Made by a program: the position numbers and the translations under genes | Part shown: positions 1 through 6,131 of the stretch, one piece after another | Layout: each line of letters opens with the position of its first letter | Numbering within the stretch: the stretch's first letter is position 1 | Notes under the pieces: model-generated | Seen by the model: only the letters and a program-made list of their open reading frames with translations | Database searches by the model: none | What the model was told of the DNA's origin: nothing | Origin: an uncultured Ruminococcus sp. | GTDB taxonomy: Bacteria; Bacillota; Clostridia; Oscillospirales; Ruminococcaceae | Direction of reading: 5' to 3' | Assembly (NCBI GenBank): GCA_946531975.1 | Contig: CAMNAY010000109.1 | Coordinates: 1-6,131 of the forward strand | DNA length: 6,131 nt

Positions 1-731
1 TTCCGGTCTATGCCGCAGAGGATCTTTGCTCCTCCGAGGGCATTGCACCGTTCCGGTTTTATATTCACCGCGGCGAGGTCAACGGCTTCACCGGTCTGCT
101 CGGTTCGGGACGCAGCGAGTCCGTCCGTGCAATTTTCGGTGCTGATAAGGTCATCAGCGGGACTGTGAAGGTCAACGGAAAGCCTGTGCGCATCCGCCGC
201 CCGATTGACGCCATGCGCGCCGGTATCGGCTATCTGCCGGAGGACCGCAAGCGCGACGGCATCATCGGCGACCTCTCCGTCCGCGACAACATCATTCTCG
301 CACTTCAGGTCAAGCGCGGATTCTTCCGCCCGTTCTCCCGTGCGCAGAAGATCAAATTTGCAGAAAAATACATCGAGATGCTCGATATCAAGACCGCTTC
401 GGTCAATACACCGATCAAATCGCTCTCCGGCGGCAATCAGCAGAAGGTCATTCTCGGACGCTGGCTTCTGACCGAGCCGCAGTATCTCATTCTCGATGAG
501 CCGACACGCGGCATTGACATCGGTACCAAGATTGACATTCAGAAGCTGGTGCTGAAGCTCGCCTCCGAGGGCATGAGCGTGACATTCATTTCTTCCGAAA
601 CGGATGAAATGCTGCGAACCTGCTCCCGTCTGCTGGTGATGCGTGACCGGCGTCTGGTCGGAGAGCTGACCGGTGAGCAGCTGACACAGAAGTATATTAT
701 GAGTACGATTGCAGGAGGTGACGGGAAATGA
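1..731 (+). CDS. Sugar ABC transporter ATP-binding protein, C-terminal half (partial, 5' end outside window)
   Basis: The reading frame is open from base 3 through the left edge to TGA at 729-731, giving 242 visible residues. Proteins of the RbsA/MglA/AraG/YtfR family are about 500 residues with two nucleotide-binding domains in tandem, so this is the second domain and the first lies upstream. Counting from base 3, a degenerate Walker A (GLLGSGRSE) is at residues 31-39, with Arg in place of the usual Lys; this is normal for domain 2 of the family. Next come GYLPEDRK (about base 228), the ABC signature LSGGNQQK (423-446) and Walker B LILDEPT with the catalytic Glu (about 486-506). ISSE stands where other ABC ATPases have the H-loop His, also normal here. 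The protein should sit on the cytoplasmic face and power the two permeases encoded next. A GTG at 165 could be mistaken for a start, but it falls inside the domain after Walker A. Substrate specificity is inferred from neighbours only. Confidence 0.95.
   Translation, partial: PVYAAEDLCSSEGIAPFRFYIHRGEVNGFTGLLGSGRSESVRAIFGADKVISGTVKVNGKPVRIRRPIDAMRAGIGYLPEDRKRDGIIGDLSVRDNIILALQVKRGFFRPFSRAQKIKFAEKYIEMLDIKTASVNTPIKSLSGGNQQKVILGRWLLTEPQYLILDEPTRGIDIGTKIDIQKLVLKLASEGMSVTFISSETDEMLRTCSRLLVMRDRRLVGELTGEQLTQKYIMSTIAGGDGK
713..720 (+). promoter_or_regulatory. Ribosome binding site of the first permease, inside the end of the ATPase gene
   Basis: AGGAGGTG lies 7 bases before the ATG at 728. The site is inside the last codons of the ATPase gene, whose stop overlaps the permease start as ATGA (728-731). 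This fixes the permease start and indicates translational coupling. Confidence 0.85.
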
Positions 732-1825
732 GCGCAAAACAAACCCGAAGCAGTGCCAGAACAGTTTTTGCAGGTCTGCTTCGGCATCAGATCATGATCC
801 CGATTGCGGCGCTGCTGCTGCTGACGCTGTTCAATCTGATTCTGGATCGGTCGTTCTTCTCGGTTACGCTTGCACACAACGCCAGCGGTGACCCCGTCCT
901 TCAGGGCAATCTGATCTCGATTCTCGACAACGGCTCCGAGCTGGCGATCCTTGCGATCGGCATGACGCTCGTCACGGCTGCCTCCGGCGGTCAGGACATC
1001 AGTGTCGGCGCCTGTATTGCAGTCAGCGGCAGTGCGATTCTCCGCGTGCTGTGCGGTACGGATCCGCATCCCGAAACGATGCAGACCTCCATTTTTGCCG
1101 CATTTCTGGTCGGATGCTTCGCGGCAATGATGTGCGGCGCCTTTAACGGCGCGCTGGTCGCATTCTTCCGCCTTCAGCCTATGGTTGCAACGCTGATTCT
1201 GTTTACCGCAGGCAGATCTATTGCCGCATGGTTCAATAACAATCAGCTTCCGTTTATCTCGGATCCTTCGTTCGGTTATTACGGCGGCTATATCCCCGGC
1301 ATTCCGATTCCGACGCCTGCACTCATCGCTTTGATCTGTTTCATTGTGATATGGGCTGCGCTGAAATTCACGAATCTCGGTCTGTATGTGCAGTCGGTCG
1401 GTATCAACGAGAAAACCTCCCGCCTGAACGGTCTGAATCCGGCGCTGATCAAGCTCGCCGTGTATATCATCCTCGGACTGTGCGTCGGCGTCTGCGGTCT
1501 GATCAAAGTCAGCCGGAACAGCACGATCAACTATTCCGTCATCGCCAAGGACATCGAAATGGATGCGATCCTTGCAGTTGCACTCGGCGGCAATGCGCTG
1601 AGCGGCGGAAAGTTCAGCATGAGTGCTTCGATTCTCGGCGCATATGTGCTTCAGTTCCTGACGACAACTCTGTATAAGATGGAAATTCAGTCCACAGCAA
1701 TCTCTGCTTACAAGGCTGTCGTGGTCATTATCCTTGTTGTATGCAGCGCACCTGCTGTCCGTGAAAAAGCCAGCCGCCTGATGAATAAACTGCGTATGCG
1801 CAGACAGAGCGGCAGTACGGCTTGA
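728..1825 (+). CDS. Sugar ABC transporter permease, YtfT-like (first of two)
   Basis: This 365-residue inner-membrane protein of the RbsC/AraH/YtfT permease family forms half of the membrane channel of the importer. About ten hydrophobic segments can be read, roughly at residues 21-40, 71-86, 92-110, 121-148, 152-168, 196-213, 240-258, 279-296, 299-316 and 325-342. The family motif after the second segment reads GMTLVTAASGGQDISVG (78-94). A loop at about 218-237 (GLYVQSVGIN..) probably contacts the ATPase, and MDAILAVALGGNALSGGKF is at 278-296. From memory of E. coli YtfT, the pattern IGMTLV..GG.D.SVGA, the LQP-VATLIL segment and the DAILAV.-GG..L.GG.F block align well, better than with RbsC. 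The start is fixed by AGGAGGTG seven bases upstream and by the 4-base overlap with the ATPase. Odd point: Gln88 in GGQD, where relatives usually have Ile. Transported sugar inferred as L-arabinose from the downstream genes. Confidence 0.93.
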   Translation: MSAKQTRSSARTVFAGLLRHQIMIPIAALLLLTLFNLILDRSFFSVTLAHNASGDPVLQGNLISILDNGSELAILAIGMTLVTAASGGQDISVGACIAVSGSAILRVLCGTDPHPETMQTSIFAAFLVGCFAAMMCGAFNGALVAFFRLQPMVATLILFTAGRSIAAWFNNNQLPFISDPSFGYYGGYIPGIPIPTPALIALICFIVIWAALKFTNLGLYVQSVGINEKTSRLNGLNPALIKLAVYIILGLCVGVCGLIKVSRNSTINYSVIAKDIEMDAILAVALGGNALSGGKFSMSASILGAYVLQFLTTTLYKMEIQSTAISAYKAVVVIILVVCSAPAVREKASRLMNKLRMRRQSGSTA

Positions 1826-1844
1826 CGGGAAGGAGGATGCTGTT

Positions 1845-2921
1845 ATGTCAAAAACAGGAACACTGACCCGTAAGAAACCCTTCGGTCTGCTGGGAAATCT
1901 TTCGGACACCAATCTTCTGACGTCAATCACCGTGATTGTCTTTGTCATTATGTATCTCTTTGCGATCTTCGGGCTTGGCGAAGGCTTCTCGAAGCCGCAG
2001 ACACTGTTCAATATCATGAACGCCAATGCCGCACTGATTATCCTCTCCTGCGGTCTGACGCTGGTTATGATCTCCGGCGGCATCGACATCTCCGTCGGCG
2101 GCGTGACTGCGCTGGTCAGCATGTGCTGTGCGGTGCATCTGGATTACCATGACGGCAATGTCTTCACGGCAATGCTGATCGCACTCGGCATCGGTCTGGC
2201 ATTCGGACTGGTGCAGGGCTATCTGATCGCCTATCTGGAAATCCAGCCGTTTATTGTCACACTTGCAGGCATGTTTTTTGCGCGCGGTCTGACAACAATC
2301 GTTCATACCCAGCCGTTCAATGTCGAGCATGCGGGCTTCAAGGCACTCAAGGATACCCGCATTCCGGTTCCGGGGCTTGGCTCCTATAACCGTCACGGCG
2401 CCTACATTGGCGCGCATGTGGAAATCGGCGTGATTGTCGCGCTTCTGATTGTTGCTCTGATGTTCTTTGCACTGAAATGGACAAAGCAGGGCAGAAACTT
2501 CTACGCAGTCGGCGGAAACCGTCAGAGCGCGCTGATGCTCGGCGTCAATGTCCGCAGGACGACCTTCACCGCACATCTGCTCTGCGGTCTGCTGGCGGGC
2601 ATCGGCGGATTTGTGTACTTCATGCACGTCGGTTCCGGCTCACCGTCCCATGCATCGGGTGAGGAAATGAATGCGATTGCCTCCTCGATCATCGGCGGAA
2701 CCATGCTCACAGGCGGCGTCGGAAACGTCATCGGCACACTGTTCGGCGTGCTGTCCCTCTCGCTCATCAAGAGCATCGTTTCGTCGATCGGTCTCGATCA
2801 GGCGTGGTGGAAGGACATTACCGTCGCAGCAATGCTGTGCCTGTTCCTGATCATTCAGAGTATTATTGTCGCTTACCGGAAGCGGGTCAATCTCTCCTCC
2901 GCAGCGAAGAAATCGGGGTGA
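1845..2921 (+). CDS. yjfF: Sugar ABC transporter permease, YjfF-like (second of two)
   Basis: This 358-residue inner-membrane permease belongs to the same family as the gene before it but is clearly a different paralogue, so the importer probably uses a heterodimeric channel. Hydrophobic segments lie at about 24-44, 61-77, 84-97, 107-128, 134-151, 192-210, 242-260, 276-292, 294-313 and 323-342. The canonical motif GGIDISVGG is at 78-86. Features I recall from E. coli YjfF, a permease of the YtfQRT-YjfF galactofuranose importer, are TLAGMFFARGL (139-149), YAVGGNRQSALMLGVN (220-235), the AIAS-IIGGTMLTGGVG block (277-292), GTLFGV (297-302) and a C-terminal WW pair (321-322). The tail after residue 343 is basic, as expected for a cytoplasmic end. 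The ATG follows AAGGAGG at 1830-1836 with an 8-base spacer and lies 19 bases after the first permease's stop. The symbol marks family likeness; the substrate here is more likely arabinose than galactofuranose. Confidence 0.93.
   Translation: MSKTGTLTRKKPFGLLGNLSDTNLLTSITVIVFVIMYLFAIFGLGEGFSKPQTLFNIMNANAALIILSCGLTLVMISGGIDISVGGVTALVSMCCAVHLDYHDGNVFTAMLIALGIGLAFGLVQGYLIAYLEIQPFIVTLAGMFFARGLTTIVHTQPFNVEHAGFKALKDTRIPVPGLGSYNRHGAYIGAHVEIGVIVALLIVALMFFALKWTKQGRNFYAVGGNRQSALMLGVNVRRTTFTAHLLCGLLAGIGGFVYFMHVGSGSPSHASGEEMNAIASSIIGGTMLTGGVGNVIGTLFGVLSLSLIKSIVSSIGLDQAWWKDITVAAMLCLFLIIQSIIVAYRKRVNLSSAAKKSG
2915..2920 (+). promoter_or_regulatory. Ribosome binding site that sets the kinase start
   Basis: GGGGTG overlaps the TGA of the second permease (2919-2921) and lies 5 bases before the ATG at 2926. 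A TTG in the same frame at 2866 would add 20 residues (MSLTGSGS..) but is inside the permease and has no comparable site, and the FGGY fold begins only after the ATG. The ATG is therefore preferred. Confidence 0.7.
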
Positions 2922-2925
2922 CATC

Positions 2926-4515
2926 ATGAATCGGACAGAGGAAATTCAAAATGGAAAGGTCTGGGTCGGCATTGAATTCGGTTCGACCCGCATCAAGGCT
3001 GTGCTGATCGGTGCAGATTATGTTCCGCTGGCGTCCGGTGTTCACGACTGGTGCAATCAGCTGGAAGGCGGAATCTGGACCTATTCGCTGGATGCCGTGC
3101 GGCAGGGCTTGCAGGCGTCCTTCGCGGATCTGATGCAGAACGTGCAGAAGGAATACGGCGTCCCGCTGACAACAGCGGCAGGCTTCGGAATCTCCGCAAT
3201 GATGCACGGATATCTGGCATTTGACGGCAGCGGAAATCTGCTGGTTCCGTTCCGGACATGGCGCAATTCCATGACCGGCGAGGCAGCGGAGAAGCTCACG
3301 AAAGCATTTTCCTTCAATATTCCGGAGCGCTGGAGCATCGCGCATCTGTATCAGGCAATTCTCAAACAGGAGCCGCATGTGCCGGAGATCCGGTACATCA
3401 CAACGCTCGCGGGCTATGTGCATGAGCTGCTGACGGGTGAAAGGGTGCTGGGCATCGGCGATGCATCCGGCATGTTCCCGATCGACCCGAAGACCGGAGC
3501 GTATGATGCCGGCATGTGCAGCATTTTCGCGGAGCTGACCGCAGGAACACCGTTTCAGCAGAAGCTCACCGGCATTCTCCCGCGGATTGTTCCGGCAGGG
3601 GAATGTGCCGGCACACTGACGGAGACGGGCGCAAAGCTGCTTGATCCGACCGGTGTCTTTCAGGCAGGCGTGCCGTTCTGCCCGCCGGAGGGCGATGCGC
3701 AGACGGGTATGACCGCGACCAACAGCATCACGCCGAAGACAGGCAATGTCTCCGCAGGTACGTCGATTTTCGCCATGACCGTTCTGGAGCAGAGCCTTCA
3801 GCATGTCCACCGTGAGATCGACATCGTCACAACGCCCTGCGGCGACCCTGTCGCAATGGTTCATTGCAACAACTGCTCCTCCGATCTCGACGCATGGGTC
3901 AGAATGTTCGGTGGACTGCTCACCGCAGCGGGCGCTGCAAAGGAAAAATCTGCGCTGTATGATATGCTGTATACACTGGCAGCACAGGGAGAACCCGACT
4001 GCGGCGGTGTGATCGCATACAATTATGTTTCCGGCGAACAGATCACAGGACTGGAGCGCGGCGTGCCGATGCTGATGCGCCGTCCGGATTCGCGGTTTAC
4101 CGTTGAAAATCTGATGCGCAGTCTGGTGTATTCATGCATGGCAACGCTGAAAATCGGCACGGATATTCTCACGCAGGAGGAGCATGTGCAGCTCGACCGG
4201 ATCTATGCACACGGCGGTCTGTTCAAGACACCGACTGCGAGCCAGCCGTTCCTTGCAGCAGCACTCGGCGTCGATGTGACGCTGATGCAGTCAGCCGGCG
4301 AGGGCGGCGCATGGGGCATTGCGCTGCTTGCGGCATATATGAGCCGTACAGAGCGGTCTGAGTCGCTGACCGATTATCTGAATTCCCGCGTATTTGCAGG
4401 AATGAAAGGGGAAACAGTCTCTCCGAAACAGGAGGATGCTGACGGGATCACGGCATATATGCGCATGTACCGCAGCGGACTTTCCGCTGAACGCACTGCC
4501 TCTCAGGTGATGTGA
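2926..4515 (+). CDS. FGGY-family carbohydrate kinase, probable L-ribulokinase (AraK-like)
   Basis: This is a 529-residue cytoplasmic sugar kinase of the FGGY fold. The N-terminal domain opens with the phosphate-binding loop GIEFGSTRIKAV (15-26). MMHGYLAFD (92-100) and TWRN (111-114) correspond to the sugar-binding MHG and W-N motifs of xylulokinase-type enzymes. EGDAQTG (255-261) supplies the likely catalytic base Asp257. In the C-terminal domain, SAGTSIFAM (276-284) is the second phosphate loop, AHGGLFKTPTASQ (428-440) the adenosine-motif region and EGGAWGIALLAA (459-470) the following helix. The stop lies 58 bases before araA and the start 4 bases after the permease stop, so it belongs to the operon. 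AraA makes L-ribulose, so phosphorylation of L-ribulose is the expected reaction. It does not look like classical AraB. As I recall, a separate ribulokinase family named AraK was described in Clostridium acetobutylicum, and this is a candidate member. Automatic pipelines may call it xylulokinase. Family certain; substrate inferred. Confidence 0.9.
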   Translation: MNRTEEIQNGKVWVGIEFGSTRIKAVLIGADYVPLASGVHDWCNQLEGGIWTYSLDAVRQGLQASFADLMQNVQKEYGVPLTTAAGFGISAMMHGYLAFDGSGNLLVPFRTWRNSMTGEAAEKLTKAFSFNIPERWSIAHLYQAILKQEPHVPEIRYITTLAGYVHELLTGERVLGIGDASGMFPIDPKTGAYDAGMCSIFAELTAGTPFQQKLTGILPRIVPAGECAGTLTETGAKLLDPTGVFQAGVPFCPPEGDAQTGMTATNSITPKTGNVSAGTSIFAMTVLEQSLQHVHREIDIVTTPCGDPVAMVHCNNCSSDLDAWVRMFGGLLTAAGAAKEKSALYDMLYTLAAQGEPDCGGVIAYNYVSGEQITGLERGVPMLMRRPDSRFTVENLMRSLVYSCMATLKIGTDILTQEEHVQLDRIYAHGGLFKTPTASQPFLAAALGVDVTLMQSAGEGGAWGIALLAAYMSRTERSESLTDYLNSRVFAGMKGETVSPKQEDADGITAYMRMYRSGLSAERTASQVM

Positions 4516-4521
4516 GGCGCT

Positions 4522-4552
4522 TTGACAGTCATCCGGACAGATTCCGTAAATT
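4522..4552 (+). promoter_or_regulatory. Possible weak internal promoter before araA
   Basis: The kinase-araA gap (4516-4573) contains a perfect TTGACA at 4522-4527. No good -10 follows: CGTAAA (4545-4550) has the ideal 17-base spacing but matches TATAAT at only three positions, and TAAATT (4547-4552) matches four at a 19-base spacing. A short direct repeat GACAG (4524-4528 and 4536-4540) lies in the same stretch. No AraR-type or catabolite-repression operator was recognised. It may be chance. Confidence 0.2.
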
Positions 4553-4573
4553 GAGAGAAAGAAGGAAAAAACA

Positions 4574-6007
4574 ATGAAATTCTGGTTTATTACCGGCTCA
4601 CAGGCAATGTACGGCGAAGAAACGCTCCGGCAGGTCGATGCGGATTCGCGTGCGATCACGGCGGGACTGAAGCTGCCGTTTCCGGTTGAGTATAAACTGA
4701 CGGCAAAGTCGAATGCGGAGATCGTTCAGATCATCCGCGAGGCAAACTATGACGATGACTGCGCGGGCATTATCACCTTCTGCCATACGTTCTCTCCGTC
4801 GAAAATGTGGATCAACGGTCTGAGCATGCTGCAAAAGCCGTGGCTGCATTTCCACACCCAGTTCAATGAGTCGATCCCGAATGAGGAGATCGACATGGAT
4901 TATATGAATCTGCATCAGTCGGCGCACGGCGACCGTGAGCATGGCTTCATCGGCGCGAGAATGCGCCTGCCCAGAGCCGTTGTTGCCGGCTACTGGAAGG
5001 ATCCTGCCGTGCAGGAAAAGATTGCGGACTGGCAGCGCGCTGCAATCGGCGTGCAGTTCAGCCGGAATCTGAAGATTGTCCGCTTCGGCGACAATATGCG
5101 CGAGGTCGCGGTCACCGAGGGCGACAAGGTCGAGACGCAGATGCAGCTCGGCTGGCAGGTCAACACATGGGCTGTCGGCGATCTGGTCAAGGAAATGGAC
5201 GCTGTAACTGAGCAGGAGATCGACGCGCTGGTGCAGGAGTATGCAGCACTGTATACCTTCGATGCGTCCGATCTGGATGCGATCCGCTATCAGGCACGCG
5301 AGGAAATCGCGATTGAGCGCATTCTGAAGCGTGAGGGTGCAATGGCGTTCTCCAATACCTTCGAGGATCTCTACGGCATGAAGCAGCTGCCCGGTCTTGC
5401 TTCGCAGCATCTCATGCACAAAGGCTACGGCTTCGGTGCCGAGGGCGACTGGAAAACCGCCGGTATGACCGCTGTGATCAAGGCGATGTATCCGGACGGT
5501 GCTGCATCGTTCATGGAGGACTACACCTACGACTACAAGCACGAACTGATCCTCGGTTCCCATATGCTGGAGGTCTGCCCGTCAATCGCAGCGGAAAAGC
5601 CGCGCATCGAAGTGCATCCGCTCGGCATCGGACACAAAGAACCGCCCGCCCGCGTGGTGTTCGAGGGCAAGGCGGGCGCTGCAAAGGCAGTCTCGCTGAT
5701 TGATGCGGGCGGCAGACTCCGCCTGATCGTACAGGATGTCACCTGTGAAAAGCCGTTCCAGTCAATGCCGAATCTTCCGGTTGCGCGGACGATGTGGCGT
5801 CCGGCACCGTCCTTCCTGAAGGGACTGGAGTGCTGGATCATCGCGGGCGGCGCACACCATACTGTCCTGACCTATGACCTGACGGATGAAGCGATCCGCG
5901 ACTGGGCGCGTGTCATGGACATCGAGCTTGTGCGGATTGACGCACAGACAACGACGGATGCGCTGGAGCGCGATCTCCGGCTCGGCGATCTGATTTATCG
6001 CCGCTGA
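4574..6007 (+). CDS. araA: L-arabinose isomerase
   Basis: This cytoplasmic enzyme interconverts L-arabinose and L-ribulose, the first step of arabinose breakdown, and normally needs Mn2+. It has 477 residues against about 500 in E. coli; the N-terminus is a few residues shorter and there are small internal gaps. Alignment with remembered E. coli AraA is strong throughout: FITGSQAMYGEETLRQV (5-21), HTFSPSKMWINGL (71-83), HTQFNESIP (94-102), MNLHQSAHGDREHGFIGARM (111-130), FGDNMREVAVTEGDKV (171-186) and VNTWAVGDLV (196-205). The four metal-binding/catalytic residues are present: Glu290 (in AEGDWKTA), Glu315 (in FMEDYTY), His330 (in GSHMLEVCPS) and His429 (in GGAHHTV), matching E. coli Glu306, Glu333, His350 and His450. 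The ATG follows AGAAGGA (4560-4566) by 7 bases, and no start exists closer upstream in frame. It is the last gene of the operon, before a terminator. The protein looks intact. Confidence 0.98.
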   Translation: MKFWFITGSQAMYGEETLRQVDADSRAITAGLKLPFPVEYKLTAKSNAEIVQIIREANYDDDCAGIITFCHTFSPSKMWINGLSMLQKPWLHFHTQFNESIPNEEIDMDYMNLHQSAHGDREHGFIGARMRLPRAVVAGYWKDPAVQEKIADWQRAAIGVQFSRNLKIVRFGDNMREVAVTEGDKVETQMQLGWQVNTWAVGDLVKEMDAVTEQEIDALVQEYAALYTFDASDLDAIRYQAREEIAIERILKREGAMAFSNTFEDLYGMKQLPGLASQHLMHKGYGFGAEGDWKTAGMTAVIKAMYPDGAASFMEDYTYDYKHELILGSHMLEVCPSIAAEKPRIEVHPLGIGHKEPPARVVFEGKAGAAKAVSLIDAGGRLRLIVQDVTCEKPFQSMPNLPVARTMWRPAPSFLKGLECWIIAGGAHHTVLTYDLTDEAIRDWARVMDIELVRIDAQTTTDALERDLRLGDLIYRR

Positions 6008-6037
6008 ACTGCACGTTTGTAATTCTTCCTTCACACT

Positions 6038-6078
6038 GCGCCGCACAGGGGTCATCCTCTGTACGGCGCCCTTTTTTT
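6038..6078 (+). terminator. Factor-independent terminator of the arabinose operon
   Basis: A 14-pair stem (6038-6051 with 6056-6069) has one C-A mismatch (6044/6063) and one G-T wobble (6049/6058), and a 4-base loop TCAT. The outer half begins with six consecutive pairs, GCGCCG with CGGCGC. Two C residues and a run of seven T (6072-6078) follow on the + strand. The stem starts 30 bases after the araA stop. On the - strand no T run follows the hairpin, so it should act in one direction only. Confidence 0.93.
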
Positions 6079-6093
6079 GATGCGGTCCGGGTT

Positions 6094-6131
6094 TTACAGT
6101 GTGATGATTCCGGTCGCGGCATGCTCCCGAA
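6094..6131 (-). CDS. Possible C-terminal tail of a convergent gene (partial, very short)
   Basis: On the - strand one frame reads in from the right edge as REHAATGIITL and stops at TAA (6096-6094), 15 bases beyond the T run of the araA terminator. The position is what a gene facing the operon would show. Eleven residues are far too few to name a family, and an open frame of this length arises easily by chance. No - strand terminator with a T run was seen after it within the window. Confidence 0.2.
   Translation of the reverse strand, partial: REHAATGIITL

Noticed and set aside
165..731. A stand-alone 188-residue ATPase starting at GTG 165
   Set aside because: The frame is open to the left edge and the Walker A region lies before base 165, so this is the middle of a longer gene, not a start.
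539..2122. A 527-codon open frame on the - strand opposite the ATPase end and the first permease
   Set aside because: It lies wholly opposite well-supported genes, crosses three of them, and its translation is rich in Arg, Cys, His, Asn and Gln with no recognisable domain. Long antisense frames are expected where the sense genes have G/C-rich third positions.
1923..2627. A 234-codon - strand frame opposite the second permease
   Set aside because: Its composition is low in hydrophobic order and rich in His, Cys and Gln, it has no motif, and it is opposite a clear permease; a shadow frame.
2866..2925. An extended kinase N-terminus from a TTG at 2866
   Set aside because: It lies inside the permease gene and adds residues with no counterpart in the FGGY fold; the ATG at 2926 has its own ribosome binding site.
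2887..3864. A 325-codon - strand frame opposite the kinase
   Set aside because: The translation is rich in Cys and Arg without any family motif, and the + strand kinase is fully supported over the same bases.
4516..4573. An AraR operator or catabolite-repression site in the kinase-araA gap
   Set aside because: No convincing palindrome was found; only the 6-base palindrome TCCGGA (4532-4537) and a short direct repeat are present.
4598..5563. A 321-codon - strand frame opposite araA
   Set aside because: It looks more protein-like than the other antisense frames, but it is opposite the most strongly conserved part of araA, and I see no family motif in it.
6080..6131. A + strand gene start at the ATG at 6080
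   Set aside because: The ATG directly follows the T run of the terminator and has no ribosome binding site before it.

Overview
This window holds most of an L-arabinose uptake and early catabolism operon. All genes supported as real run on the + strand, packed head to tail. The order is: (1) the C-terminal half of a double-domain sugar ABC transporter ATPase, cut by the left edge; (2) a first membrane permease of the YtfT type; (3) a second, different permease of the YjfF type; (4) a 529-residue FGGY-family sugar kinase, probably an L-ribulokinase; (5) L-arabinose isomerase, araA. A strong factor-independent terminator follows araA at about 6038-6078 and closes the unit. The last ~50 bases may contain the tail of a convergent gene on the - strand, but this is weakly supported.

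How the genes work together (inference from family and context): an importer with one two-domain ATPase and two non-identical permeases brings a pentose in. No substrate-binding protein is visible; it would be expected upstream of the window. AraA isomerises L-arabinose to L-ribulose, and the FGGY kinase would phosphorylate L-ribulose to L-ribulose 5-phosphate. The epimerase araD, which would complete the route to D-xylulose 5-phosphate, is not in the window and cannot lie between araA and the terminator. Genes 1-4 have a 4-base overlap, a 19-base gap and a 4-base gap, which suggests translational coupling. araA is set apart by 58 bases, which could hold a weak internal promoter.

Organism: DNA by eye in the mid-50s percent GC, strong AGGAGG-type ribosome binding sites, and an ABC-type pentose importer beside araA and a non-classical FGGY ribulokinase candidate all fit a fibre-degrading member of the Bacillota (Clostridia, perhaps a Ruminococcaceae/Oscillospiraceae gut or rumen bacterium). 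This is a judgement from style and gene content, not a database match.

No mobile element, CRISPR array, tRNA, rRNA or riboswitch was seen. There is no gene-free stretch longer than 300 bases. I did not find a clearly novel system. The most interesting points are the pairing of galactofuranose-type permeases with arabinose genes and the identity of the kinase.
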